Source of the DNA: Planctomycetota bacterium
GTDB lineage: Bacteria; Planctomycetota; Phycisphaerae; UBA1845; UTPLA1
Reading direction: 5' to 3'
Length of the DNA stretch: 64,000 nucleotides
Assembly (NCBI GenBank): GCA_016235815.1
Contig: JACRIM010000039.1
Span: 62,001-126,000 of the forward strand
In this document: piece after piece, positions 8,201 to 16,855 of the stretch
Layout of the letters: every line of letters begins with the position of its first letter
Numbering within the stretch: position 1 is the first letter of the stretch
The notes under the pieces: model-generated
Told to the model about the DNA's origin: nothing
What the model saw: only the letters and a program-made list of their open reading frames with translations
Database searches by the model: none
Position numbers and translations under genes: made by a program

Positions 8201-8760
8201 CGGCCAAAAAGGAAACCAGCCCATGACCGCCCACGCACAATCCCCGTTCGCTAAGGCTCGACTGAAGTGTGCCGGCTGTTTTTCAAAGACCGTGTCAGCT
8301 TGTGTCACTTCCTGTCAGTTTTTTTTGCCGGCCCCCCGCCTGCGACATTCTGCGAAACCAGCGGTTTCGCCTGTCGGCAACAACCCGCAACGATTTGCGG
8401 CTCCAAGTGCCTGCTATCCGCAACAACGTGCGGCTTCTTGCGGCCAAAAACCGCGATTTGCGGCTATTTGCGGGGGCTCCCGTTTTTTGGACCCGAGCCT
8501 TCAAGGCTCGCGTCCTCTCCGCAGTTTACCAGCCGCAGCGAGCGCCTTCGTGCCTCAGTGCCCTTGTGCCTTCCTCTGTTCCCTGTTCCCCGTTCCCAGT
8601 TCCCTCTTCCCCCAGCACCTCAAGCCTCAAGCCTCAGGTCTCAAGACTCAGGACTCAAGCCTCAAGCCTCTTCCCCCCAAACCCTTTGTGCGTTTTTGCA
8701 CGCGGTAAAACAGTTTTTTGCACTTTTTTGTGGGGGTAGTTTTTTTTCGGCTAACCCGCC
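8126..8760 (+). repeat. Promoter-headed low-complexity repeat, copy 1
   Basis: Beyond the promoter-like head, this copy shares with the 34-kb copy an ATTTGCGGG word, GTTCCCCGTTCCC runs and a tail with TTTTGCAC followed by a G-run and TAG/TAC. Modules are in different order in the two copies. It runs convergently into the 3' end of the glycosyltransferase gene. Confidence 0.6.
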
Positions 8761-9711
8761 CTAACTTCGCAAATCAGCCGGCACCTTGATCCGCCCAAGG
8801 CACGCATTCACAAGCACGCGCCAGGGGTTGGCGGTGAACGGCCAAGTGGCGGCGGCTCGGGCCAGGTTGCGGGCGGCGGAGGGAAGGTCGCCATTCTCCA
8901 GATAGTGCATCCCCGTGCGCTCATGGATGCGCGCCACGGCCCGGCGCTTCAGTCGGCCGGTTGGGTCGAGGTCGTGATACAGACGGTCGTAGTCGACGAG
9001 CAGTCGAAGCATGGCCCGGCGGTGCGTGGCCGGGTCGCGCCAATGGGCAGGCCCGGGGCGCTGCTCGATGAGGCAGTCTGGTAATACAAGCGGCGTATGG
9101 TTTCGAAGCAGCTCAAGGGCAAGGCGGCGATCCTCGCAGCCGCGGCCGTTGGCGAAACCGCCGACGGCAAGCAGAACATCGCGCCGAACGACCAGCGATG
9201 AGCAGATCCCCGTGAAGATATTTCGGACGAGCAGTTCGCTGCGGAGTGCGTCGCGGTCGAGCGGCCCGCTGTAGGCGTGGGGGATCAACTCCCGCGTCGA
9301 CTCGGACCAGACATCAGCCCCGGTGATGCAGAAGTCAGCGTTTGAGTTTGCGGCCAGAGCCTGCAACTGTGCGGCGAGCTTCGACGGCCGCCAGGTGTCA
9401 TCGGCGTCGAGAAAAGCCAGCCACATGCCGGTCGATGCGGCGATGCCCGTGTTTCGCGCGGCGGAGGCCTTGCGATTGCGCTCGTGGCGGATGTAGCGGA
9501 TGCGGTTTCGCATGGTGCCGCAGACGGCGGCGGTCGCATCGGAGCTGGCATCATCAACCACGATCACTTCATTCGGCGCGTGCGTCTGGTTCAGCACCGA
9601 ATGAATCGCATCGGCCAACACCATCGACGAGTTGTACGTCGGGATGATCACCGAGACGGTCCAGTCGCGAGGGATGGAGGTCTGAGGTTGTGTCGTGGAT
9701 GTCATGCTCAA
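8761..9711 (-). CDS. Family 2 glycosyltransferase
   Basis: A 316-residue GT-A enzyme, probably acting at the inner face of the membrane on cell-surface glycans. The N-terminal domain opens SVIIPTYNSSMVLADAI and shows the nucleotide-sugar aspartates (VDDAS near residue 52 and the DxD-type FLDADD near 110). Downstream segments (GGFANGRGCEDRRLALELL) carry the ED acceptor-side motif common in the family. The C-terminal 80 residues form helices typical of processing-type GT2 proteins. The gene is divergent from the zinc-ribbon protein at 9825. Acceptor and sugar cannot be told from sequence. Confidence 0.88.
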   Translation of the reverse strand: MSMTSTTQPQTSIPRDWTVSVIIPTYNSSMVLADAIHSVLNQTHAPNEVIVVDDASSDATAAVCGTMRNRIRYIRHERNRKASAARNTGIAASTGMWLAFLDADDTWRPSKLAAQLQALAANSNADFCITGADVWSESTRELIPHAYSGPLDRDALRSELLVRNIFTGICSSLVVRRDVLLAVGGFANGRGCEDRRLALELLRNHTPLVLPDCLIEQRPGPAHWRDPATHRRAMLRLLVDYDRLYHDLDPTGRLKRRAVARIHERTGMHYLENGDLPSAARNLARAAATWPFTANPWRVLVNACLGRIKVPADLRS

Positions 9712-9824
9712 CCGGCCGGAAAATTCAAACGCCGTATGAACCCATCGGCGGTTTTCGCGTAAATGCTGGAATCAGGCGGGGGCCACGGACGGCGCCCCGC
9801 GGTTCTCTGCCACGGGATGGGGTC

Positions 9825-10331
9825 ATGCTTCGCGAACGCCGGCTGTTTCGGATGTTTCTCCGCTGTCTGGGGGTCTATTTCATCGGCCGCGGGCTGGTGG
9901 ATGGGATGACGGAGGTGGGCTACGACCTCATCGACCAGACCTGGTTCGTCGATTGGTCGTTGCTGGGCCTGTCGTGGATGTACGACTACCTCTCGCCGTT
10001 GGCATCGCTGGCCGTCGGAGCCTATCTGCTTTTCGCGGGGACCACGCTCGTAAACTGGGTCGCGCCGGTGGCACCAGCCCGTTGCTGGGAATGCGGCTAT
10101 GACCTCACCGGCAATCGGAGCGGCCGATGCACCGAATGCGGAGTGCCCTATCCGGCATCCGGCGCGGCGCAGCTGCTCCAAGTCGAGCGTGCCGCCGTCG
10201 TACCCACCCATCGGCGTGCCATTCACTGGACGCCGCATGTCATAATCGCGGCGTTCCTGGCGTGGGCGTTTCTCTGCGCGGCCCACGTGATCTATCTGCG
10301 GTTGGAGGGCGAAGGCCTCTGTGGCTGCTAA
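9825..10331 (+). CDS. Membrane protein with CGYDLTGN zinc ribbon
   Basis: Predicted 168 residues; function unknown. Hydrophobic segments lie near the N-terminus (FLRCLGVYFIGRGLV), the middle (LASLAVGAYLLFAGTTLV) and the C-terminus (VIIAAFLAWAFLCAAHVIY). Between the last two is CWECGYDLTGNRSG followed by CTECG, a four-cysteine zinc ribbon very common in planctomycete membrane proteins. A similar ribbon occurs in the protein at 34579-34926. I set the start at ATG 9825; an in-frame ATG at 9690 would overlap the opposite glycosyltransferase start and adds low-complexity residues. Confidence 0.7.
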   Translation: MLRERRLFRMFLRCLGVYFIGRGLVDGMTEVGYDLIDQTWFVDWSLLGLSWMYDYLSPLASLAVGAYLLFAGTTLVNWVAPVAPARCWECGYDLTGNRSGRCTECGVPYPASGAAQLLQVERAAVVPTHRRAIHWTPHVIIAAFLAWAFLCAAHVIYLRLEGEGLCGC

Positions 10332-10403
10332 GGCCATGCGCTTGAATGCGACCCGATCAACCGGTACCGTGGGGCTTCGGGACTCCGACCCGGAGGGCGA
10401 TCC

Positions 10404-12269
10404 TTGAGTTCACTCTGGCTTCTGCTTGGCGCGCTAGCGGCGTTTTCCATCGCCTATCGACTGTACGGTGCATTCCTCGCGACGAAAGTGGCGATGCTGG
10501 ATGATCGCCGCTCGACTCCCGCGCATCGGCTGAAGGACGGCGTCGACTATCACCCGACGAACAAGTGGGTGCTTTTCGGCCATCACTTCGCGGCCATCGC
10601 CGGGCCGGGGCCGCTGATCGGGCCAGTGCTGGCGTCGCAATGGGGGTACCTGCCGGGGTTTGTGTGGATTGTCATCGGCGCGTGCATGGCGGGCGCGGTG
10701 CATGATTTCGTCATCCTGTGGGCCTCGGTGAGGCAGAATGGTTTGAGCCTGCCCAAGATTGCGCGGACAAACATCGGGCCGGTTGCGGGGCTGACAACTT
10801 CCGTCGCGACGCTGTTCATCATCGTGTGTACGCTGGCGAGCGTTGCCATCGTGGTCGTCAATGCCTTGGCCGAAAGCGCGTGGGGCATGTTCACGATTCT
10901 GGTGACGATCCCCGCTGCTTTGCTCACCGGCCTTTGGATGTACAAACTGCGACCCGGCAAGGTGGCCGAGGCATCAGCGATCGGCGTGACGATCGTGCTG
11001 GCGGGCGTGTTTCTCGGGCAGCCGTTCGCGGAGTCGGCGTGGGGCAACAGCCTGATTTTTCATCCGAAGACGCTGTCACTGATGCTGCCGATCTATGCGG
11101 CCATAGCGTCGATCCTGCCGGTGTGGGTGCTGATGTGCCCGCGCGACTATCTCAGCAGCTACATGAAGATCGGCGTGATGATCGTGCTCGCCGTCGGGCT
11201 GATCGCGGCGAACCCGGCGCTCAAGATGCCGGCGACAACGCCATTTGTGAGCGGTGGCGGGCCGGTGATCCCCGGGGCGGTGTGGCCGTTTGTGTGCATC
11301 GTCATCATGTGCGGCGCGATCTCCGGGTTTCACTCGCTGATCGCCTCGGGCACGACGCCGAAGATGATCTATAAGGAATCCGACATCAAGCCCATTGGGT
11401 ACGGAGCAATGGTGCTGGAGGGCTTCGTCGCGGTGACGGCGCTGGTCGCGGCGTGCGCGCTGGAGCCGGGGGACTATTTCGCAATCAACATTTCGCAATC
11501 GACACCACAACAACAGGCGAGCTATGAGACCTTCGTTTCGACGCACCAGTCAACAAGTAGCTGGGATCTGACAACGAAAGAGCTTCCCGCGTTGGAGGCG
11601 GGCACGAAGGAAAAACTGGCCGGTCGCGTCGGCGGCGCAGTAACGCTGGCCGTGGGCATGGCCAAGGTGTTCTCGAGCTTCCCCGGCATGAAGCAGCTCA
11701 TGGCGTACTGGTATCACTTCGTGATCATGTTTGAGGCGCTATTCATATTGACGCTGTTGGAGACGGGCACGCGCGTGGCGCGGTTTGTATTTCAGGAGGC
11801 GACGGCCCAGGTCACCGGCAAGGAAGCTGCAACGGGGAGGCCCAACTGGTTTCTCAATGTCAGCATGAGCCTGCTGGTCTGCTTCGGCTGGGGCTATCTG
11901 CTTTATCGCGGGGAGCTTTCGACGCTCTGGAAGATGCTGGGCATCGCGAATCAATTGCTCGCGTCGATCGCGCTGGCGGTCGGTACGACCTATCTGCTTA
12001 ATCACGCACCCAAGCGGCGTTACGCCCTTTGCACCGGCATTCCGTATATCGGAATCATCATCACGGTCTTCACCGCGGGAATCATGAACATCCAGAGTTG
12101 GTGGACTCAGACCGCGACGGCTCCGGCGGAACAGGTGTTCCTGCTGAAGCTGATGTGCGGGCTTGCGGCGCTCATGCTCTTTCTGACGGCGGTGATCGCC
12201 GTGGACGCCGCGCGGCGTTGGTGGAATATCCTCGTCGGCGGCGCGGCCCGAGCCGTACCCATTGCCTGA
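10404..12269 (+). CDS. cstA: Carbon starvation protein A family transporter
   Basis: A 621-residue polytopic membrane protein of the CstA family, known in other bacteria to import pyruvate or small peptides under carbon limitation. The N-terminal DGVDYHPTNKWVLFGHHFAA and IAGPGPLIGPVLA segments are the family hallmark, and I count at least twelve hydrophobic helices. It is about 80 residues shorter than E. coli CstA, the usual length for the shorter branch. The start is TTG 10404, supported by GGAGGGCG seven bases upstream; no better ATG lies nearby. The ABC exporter genes follow closely on the same strand and may be co-transcribed. Confidence 0.93.
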   Translation: MSSLWLLLGALAAFSIAYRLYGAFLATKVAMLDDRRSTPAHRLKDGVDYHPTNKWVLFGHHFAAIAGPGPLIGPVLASQWGYLPGFVWIVIGACMAGAVHDFVILWASVRQNGLSLPKIARTNIGPVAGLTTSVATLFIIVCTLASVAIVVVNALAESAWGMFTILVTIPAALLTGLWMYKLRPGKVAEASAIGVTIVLAGVFLGQPFAESAWGNSLIFHPKTLSLMLPIYAAIASILPVWVLMCPRDYLSSYMKIGVMIVLAVGLIAANPALKMPATTPFVSGGGPVIPGAVWPFVCIVIMCGAISGFHSLIASGTTPKMIYKESDIKPIGYGAMVLEGFVAVTALVAACALEPGDYFAINISQSTPQQQASYETFVSTHQSTSSWDLTTKELPALEAGTKEKLAGRVGGAVTLAVGMAKVFSSFPGMKQLMAYWYHFVIMFEALFILTLLETGTRVARFVFQEATAQVTGKEAATGRPNWFLNVSMSLLVCFGWGYLLYRGELSTLWKMLGIANQLLASIALAVGTTYLLNHAPKRRYALCTGIPYIGIIITVFTAGIMNIQSWWTQTATAPAEQVFLLKLMCGLAALMLFLTAVIAVDAARRWWNILVGGAARAVPIA

Positions 12270-12303
12270 AATGACGCTGCCCACCGGGAGCGTTTGGATT
12301 GAA

Positions 12304-13209
12304 ATGTCCTCCGCACTTGCCATTGAAGCAACCGGCCTGACCAAGCAATACGGCGAGATGCGGGCGCTGGGCGGTGTCAATCTGCGCGTCCCGACCGGGA
12401 GCATCTTTGGATTCCTCGGACCGAACGGCGCCGGCAAGACCACCGCGATGCGAATCTTCGTCGGGTTGCTACGGGCGACCGGCGGCGACGCACGCGTGCT
12501 GGGGCTCGATGCATGGCATGATTCGCGGGCCATTCGGGTGCAGGTGGGATACCTGCCCGGCGACGTGCGTCTCTATGAATGGATGAGCGGTCGACGCCTC
12601 TTGGCGTTCTGCAATCGGGCACGCGGCGGTGGCTGCGAGGCCGAGATCGCCCGCCTCACAATGCGATTCGACCTCGACATCAACCGTGTGATTCGCAACT
12701 ACTCACGCGGCATGAAACAGAAACTCGGCCTGATTGCCGCGCTCATGCATCGCCCGAGACTGCTCATTCTCGATGAACCCACGACAGCGCTCGACCCGCT
12801 CGTCCAGCAAACGCTCTACGTGGAACTTCGCGCCGCGGCCGCCGAGGGGCGCACGGTTCTTTTCTCCAGCCACACCCTCGCCGAGGTCGAATCACTCTGC
12901 GACCGCGTCGCCATCATTCGCGGTGGTCGCATTATCGAAGACAGCACGATTGACGCCCTGCAACGCCGGGCCGTACGGCGCGTGGAATTAAGAATAGCGA
13001 ACAGCGAATGGCATAAGAGAACCACGCCGACCGCGTGGAGCGGGATTGAGTCTCGCGACGGTTCAGTCATCGGCACGTGGAAAGGTGAGGTGCGCGAGTT
13101 GCTGTCGTGGCTGGCGGGATTGCCTGTCGACGATGTGGTCATCGGCGCCCCGGACCTGGAAGACCTCTTCGCGGCGTATTACCACATCAATGCGGGAGCG
13201 GCCCCATGA
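12304..13209 (+). CDS. ABC transporter ATP-binding protein (ABC-2 exporter type)
   Basis: Predicted 301-residue ATPase. Walker A GPNGAGKTT is at about residues 39-47, the signature is YSRGMKQKL and Walker B is LLILDEPTTALDP, followed by the H-loop SSHTL. The C-terminal 80 residues are a variable regulatory tail. Within the tail, IANSEWHKR is encoded by a low-complexity AGCGAACAGCGAAT stretch that looks like an inserted dispersed repeat. ATG 12304 is preferred since the conserved domain starts there; ATG 12262 would overlap cstA. The stop overlaps the permease start (ATGA at 13206), so the two act as one exporter of unknown substrate. Confidence 0.9.
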   Translation: MSSALAIEATGLTKQYGEMRALGGVNLRVPTGSIFGFLGPNGAGKTTAMRIFVGLLRATGGDARVLGLDAWHDSRAIRVQVGYLPGDVRLYEWMSGRRLLAFCNRARGGGCEAEIARLTMRFDLDINRVIRNYSRGMKQKLGLIAALMHRPRLLILDEPTTALDPLVQQTLYVELRAAAAEGRTVLFSSHTLAEVESLCDRVAIIRGGRIIEDSTIDALQRRAVRRVELRIANSEWHKRTTPTAWSGIESRDGSVIGTWKGEVRELLSWLAGLPVDDVVIGAPDLEDLFAAYYHINAGAAP

Positions 13210-14024
13210 TCGACTTCCCCTTTCTGCGTCGCACCCTTCGAGACTACGCCGGCCTGTGGCTCGCGACGGCAGCCATTTTGTTCATCTTCGTGAATCTCTT
13301 CATGTATGCGATTCACGCCACGCCGATCGGACAGCAAGGCGCGGACTTTCTCAAGCTGCCGTTTATTCGGCGAATCCTGACGGTGATGCTCGGTACGGAC
13401 CCGTTGGAGATGCTGACGGCGACCGGCATTAGTGCATTCGCATTCACGCATCCGCTGACGTGGACCCTGCTCATTGTATTCGGCCTGACGATGACCTCCG
13501 GCATGATCGCCGGCGAAATGGATCGCGGGACGATGGACCTGCTGGCGACCCTTCCCATCTCTCGCACGCGGCTATTCAACACGGCCGGCCTCGCGACCAT
13601 TTGCCTTCTGATCCCGCTTTGCTGGGTCGTCTGGCTCGGCGTGAAATCCGGCGCGACCATCGCGAAGGCCGAGGGCGTGCGCATGGACGTGCTCGTCCGC
13701 GTGACGTGGCACCTTTGCGCCGTGTGCGTGGTCATCGCGTCATTCTCGTCGGCGGTTTCAGCGATGTGCCCGCGTCGAGGTACGGCCGTCGCGGCCTCGT
13801 TTTTTCTCGTGTTCTATGCCTTCGTGCTCAACGTGCTGCGAGCGTTGTGGTCAGGGCTGGATCTTCTGAAGTGGACGGATTTTCTGTACTACTACCCGAC
13901 GATGCAGGTCGTGCGGCAGGAGGCCTATCAGTGGTGGGATATGGGCGTGTTAGCGACGGCGTCGATCGTTTGGTGGGGAATCGGACTGGTGGTGTTCTCT
14001 CGACGGGATATTCCCGCAAGGTGA
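13206..14024 (+). CDS. ABC-2 family transporter permease
   Basis: Predicted 272-residue membrane partner of the preceding ATPase. Six hydrophobic helices are visible (LWLATAAILFIFVNLFMY, TLLIVFGLTMTSGMIAG, TAGLATICLLIPLCWVVWLG, CAVCVVIASFSSAVSAM, SFFLVFYAFVLNVL and TASIVWWGIGLVVF). The GEMDRGTMDLLATLPISR loop is the ABC-2 permease coupling helix. The start ATG overlaps the upstream stop by four bases, so translation is coupled. The gene ends just before a long inverted repeat and the convergent mreB. Confidence 0.87.
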   Translation: MIDFPFLRRTLRDYAGLWLATAAILFIFVNLFMYAIHATPIGQQGADFLKLPFIRRILTVMLGTDPLEMLTATGISAFAFTHPLTWTLLIVFGLTMTSGMIAGEMDRGTMDLLATLPISRTRLFNTAGLATICLLIPLCWVVWLGVKSGATIAKAEGVRMDVLVRVTWHLCAVCVVIASFSSAVSAMCPRRGTAVAASFFLVFYAFVLNVLRALWSGLDLLKWTDFLYYYPTMQVVRQEAYQWWDMGVLATASIVWWGIGLVVFSRRDIPAR

Positions 14025-14029
14025 ATGAC

Positions 14030-14099
14030 AAATGTCGAATGACCAATTACGAATGTTGAGCCATCGCACGTCCAATTCGTAATTGGTCATTCGTCATTT
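14030..14099. repeat. Long inverted repeat between convergent genes
   Basis: A 17-bp perfect stem (GAATGACCAATTACGAA at 14037-14053 with 14076-14092) extends to about 25 bp with one mismatch; the loop is 22 bases. It lies between the convergent ABC permease and mreB, where a bidirectional terminator would be expected, but lacks T-tracts. It is A+T-rich against a GC-rich background. Confidence 0.8.
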
Positions 14100-14110
14100 G
14101 CAATTGATCA

Positions 14111-15163
14111 TCACATATTCTCGTGATCCGTCTCCATCGTATTGCGCCAGTCCGTAAGGTTGTCGAGATACACAGCCGTACCACGAGCAACGCAGGAAAG
14201 CGGATCGTCCACGACCTTTACCGTCAGGCCGGTGGCTTCCGCCATGACGCGATCGAGGCCGCGCAGGAGCGCCCCGCCGCCGCAAAGGTGAATGCCGGTA
14301 TCAACGAGATCGGCGGCAAGTTCCGGCTCGCAGCGTTCAAGGGTATGCGTGACAGCATCGAGCACGGCGCTGATCGGCTCTCGAAGGGCCTCGCGGATTT
14401 CCTGGCTGGTGACCACGGTCTTACGCGGAAGGCCGCTGATCATGTCGCGACCCCGGACTTCCATGGTCAGTTCGCTTTCAAGCTGAGCGGCAGAGCCGAT
14501 CTCGATCTTCAGGTTCTCGGCCGATTGCGGGCCGATCTGCATGTTATAGGTGCGCTTCATGTGGGCCATGATCGCTTCGTCGAGATCGTCGCCGGCGACG
14601 CGGAGCGATTCGCTCACGCTGATATCAGCGAGGGACATGATGGCAACCTCAGTCGTACCGCCGCCGATGTCGACGATCATGCTGGCACGAGCCTCGGCAA
14701 TCGGCAGACCCGCGCCGATGCCGGCGGCCATGGGTTCCTGCACCAGATACACACGGCGCGCGCCGGCGCGCTCGGCGCTGCCATACACCGCTCGCTTTTC
14801 AACGGCGGTAATTCCGCTCGGCACGGAGATGACGACACGCGGGCGAAGAAATCGTCGACCGCCGTGAACCTTGCGAATGAAATAGCCGAGCATGGCTTCG
14901 GTGATGTCGAAGTCCGCGATGACGCCATCCTTGAGCGGGCGAATGGCGGTGATGCTGCCGGGCGTCTTGCCGAGCATTTCCTTGGCGACGAGCCCGACGG
15001 CGTTTCCGTTTTGCAAAACTTGATTAGTGCCCTTGCGCACGGCGACGACAGACGGCTCGTTGAGCACGATGCCTTCGCCTTTCACACAGACAAGTGTGTT
15101 ACAGGTGCCCAGGTCGATTCCCATGTCGACGCTGAACAATCCGAGTAGGCCGTCAAAGAGCAA
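14111..15163 (-). CDS. mreB: Rod shape-determining protein MreB
   Basis: A 350-residue bacterial actin that guides cell-wall synthesis at the inner membrane. The phosphate-1 loop is DMGIDLGTCNT near residues 13-23, phosphate-2 is VDIGGGTTEVA and the adenosine region LCGGGALLRGLD is near 295. The length is usual (330-350). The start is TTG 15163, preceded by GGAAGGGA seven bases upstream. It is followed by no other mre gene in this window, so mreC/D are elsewhere or absent. Many planctomycetes have atypical shape machinery, so presence here is informative. Confidence 0.94.
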   Translation of the reverse strand: MLFDGLLGLFSVDMGIDLGTCNTLVCVKGEGIVLNEPSVVAVRKGTNQVLQNGNAVGLVAKEMLGKTPGSITAIRPLKDGVIADFDITEAMLGYFIRKVHGGRRFLRPRVVISVPSGITAVEKRAVYGSAERAGARRVYLVQEPMAAGIGAGLPIAEARASMIVDIGGGTTEVAIMSLADISVSESLRVAGDDLDEAIMAHMKRTYNMQIGPQSAENLKIEIGSAAQLESELTMEVRGRDMISGLPRKTVVTSQEIREALREPISAVLDAVTHTLERCEPELAADLVDTGIHLCGGGALLRGLDRVMAEATGLTVKVVDDPLSCVARGTAVYLDNLTDWRNTMETDHENM

Positions 15164-15361
15164 GTGAGAATCCCTTCCAGTGTTGCGCGTCGGGCCGAGA
15201 GATCGATCGCGGAACTATCGACGATAGACGAGGCGTTCGTGCGTCAGCGCGAACTGCATCGTAGCCCGGAACGAGCGCGAAGTCACTTAGCGTGCGGGAT
15301 TATACAGAAACGGGCGCGGCGCAAAGGGCCGGGAGATGTGGCTGTGAAATCTCTGAAATGC

Positions 15362-15583
15362 CTAACCGGCGAAGCCCGGGAACGGCGTCCCGAAGAGTTC
15401 ATTGCAGCGATAGATCACAAAGCCAACCGTTCCAAGGCTGATGAACAAGGCGATGCTGGCCAGCACGGTGTAGATGTCGTTCGGGTAGTTGATGCGCGGG
15501 CCAGGCGGGGCCTTCGGCGGCTTGGGAGCCTTCGGGGCCTTGGGTGCCTTTGGCGGCTTAGGGGCTTTTTCTTTCTTGGCCAT
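15362..15583 (-). CDS. Small membrane protein with Lys-Pro-Ala repeat N-terminus
   Basis: A 73-residue protein, function unknown. Residues 1-28 are a basic PKAP-type repeat (KAPKPPKAPKAPKAP) that should be extended and unstructured, followed by NYPNDIYT and one membrane helix (about 38-58, VLASIALFISLGTVGFVIY). The helix ends near a cysteine and FPGFAG. It starts 32 bases after the coiled-coil membrane protein and is probably in its operon. ATG 15583 has GGAG about ten bases upstream. A proline-rich basic arm can cross peptidoglycan or bind anionic polymers (inference). Confidence 0.75.
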   Translation of the reverse strand: MAKKEKAPKPPKAPKAPKAPKPPKAPPGPRINYPNDIYTVLASIALFISLGTVGFVIYRCNELFGTPFPGFAG

Positions 15584-15615
15584 GGATTTCAGCTCCGGGT
15601 CGATTTCGTTCGCCG

Positions 15616-16518
15616 TTAACCCCGCATCGCGAAGCTGGCTTCGTCTCGGACCACGTCTCCGGCCTTGATGTCGCCAGCCGACTGCTCGACCTCACCGGCG
15701 GCCTCATTGGCATCCACCCGTGTGATCTTGATGCTGCCGAGATACTGTGGTTTGCCGCCCTTGGGGGCCTTGCGATAGACGAGGAAGGTCATGCCGTGGG
15801 CCACACCGTCGGCGCTGCCGACGCTGATGCTGGCCAATCCGGACTTAATGTCTTTGATTTCGCCGCGAATCGGAGCCACCGCGGCGGACATTGCAGGCGC
15901 TGCGGCTGACGGAAGACCGGCTTCGACGATATCCGTGCCACCCGGGACTTGGCGGGCGGCGGTCAGGCCGCCGGACTTTATGCCGTCAAACCCGGCGATC
16001 TGCTGCTGCAACGCACGAACCTGGGCGCGGGCCATTTCCACGTTGACGGTCAATTCCTTGATGCGATCCGTCAGGTCGATATTGCCACGTTCCAACTCGC
16101 TGTTGCGGGCGGCAAGCTTGGTGCTGAATTCCTTTTCACGGTTGATCGCAGCCTGGAGAAGCTTGTTGTGGTCCGAAAGCTTGGTCACATTGCCCTGCTC
16201 GACCGTCAGGCTGGTTCGGGCACCGTTGGTCGCGGTCTCCAGTTCGCCGATCTTGGCGTTTGCTTCGGCGAGCCGGGCATTTACGTCGTTGATCTTGCGA
16301 AGGTCTTCCTGATGCATGTCGAGGGCCCGCTGTTTCTCAATCGCGGCGTTGGCGGCCATGGCTCGCTCTTTGGCCTGGGCGGCGATGGACGCAGCCTGCC
16401 AATCCTCCGCCGAGGCCTTCCAGTTCTGTTGCTGGCTGAAGGCGGCAACGACGAGCATCGACATGGCGATGGACGAAACGGTCAGCAGAACGACAAACAC
16501 TTTTGTCAGAACGCTCAC
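15616..16518 (-). CDS. Membrane-anchored coiled-coil protein with FlgT-C-like domain
   Basis: Predicted 300 residues. One N-terminal membrane helix (VLTKVFVVLLTVSSIAMSML) anchors it; about residues 40-175 form a long coiled coil rich in Ala, Glu, Lys and Leu; the C-terminal 95 residues (EIKDIKSGLASISVGSADG, then LVYRKAP and DIKAGDVV) resemble the small barrel found at the end of FlgT. I set the start at GTG 16518 because GGAGGTATGTC sits directly upstream; an ATG at 16569 would place that ribosome site inside the gene. A related barrel seems present in the PQQ protein at 17295, suggesting a common envelope partner. Confidence 0.75.
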   Translation of the reverse strand: MSVLTKVFVVLLTVSSIAMSMLVVAAFSQQQNWKASAEDWQAASIAAQAKERAMAANAAIEKQRALDMHQEDLRKINDVNARLAEANAKIGELETATNGARTSLTVEQGNVTKLSDHNKLLQAAINREKEFSTKLAARNSELERGNIDLTDRIKELTVNVEMARAQVRALQQQIAGFDGIKSGGLTAARQVPGGTDIVEAGLPSAAAPAMSAAVAPIRGEIKDIKSGLASISVGSADGVAHGMTFLVYRKAPKGGKPQYLGSIKITRVDANEAAGEVEQSAGDIKAGDVVRDEASFAMRG

Positions 16519-16855
16519 GACATACCTCCGAATCAGGTTCAGACGCGCGGGCCGGTAGGAAGACTGCAATGGGATGGTTTGACCATCCGCCCCCGAGGAA
16601 TGCCTTCGGCCGTTTGCGTTTTACTAAACTGCGCGACGGTTTGCTTGCGATGTCGCGCGAGTGAGGGTCCGACGCCTGACAACCCAACCCCGAATGCCGG
16701 GGAAGGCCCGCGCCGGAATCACTGAATTATCCCCTGTCCGGCATGGAATTGCAAGTCTGACAGGCGCGTGAATATGCAGGGCGGTATGCGGACGTGCCAT
16801 TGCGACACCAAGGATCGCGACCTCTCGACTTATCGGTGTCCGGGGGTGGTGATAA
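16519..16855. other. Divergent intergenic region
   Basis: About 337 bases between the minus-strand coiled-coil gene and the plus-strand gene at 16856. It should contain two opposing promoters. I see no RNA gene, strong hairpin or repeat; reading frames on both strands are shadows. Confidence 0.5.

Larger units (their letters stand above)
7708..8760. other. Kilobase intergenic region filled with dispersed repeats
   Basis: No credible gene is visible in about 1050 bases. 7708-7970 is the presumed promoter side of the hydrolase gene. 7975-8057 is a three-hairpin repeat. 8126-8200 is a promoter-like block shared with 34325-34398. From about 8300 to 8750 the sequence is low-complexity: TTGCGGC words, then C-rich TTCCC and CCTCAAG runs, then a T-rich end. 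All three plus frames are partly open, but the peptides are Pro/Ser-rich shadows without a ribosome binding site. Confidence 0.7.

Noticed and set aside
8223-8764. Three overlapping plus-strand frames of about 160 codons in the repeat region
   Set aside because: Low-complexity Pro/Ser/Leu-rich peptides without a ribosome site; all three frames open at once, as expected from C-rich repeats.
14123-15148. Long open frame antisense to mreB
   Set aside because: It is the shadow of mreB in a GC-rich genome; the peptide is His/Asp/Ala-rich without domain features, while mreB motifs on the minus strand are unmistakable.
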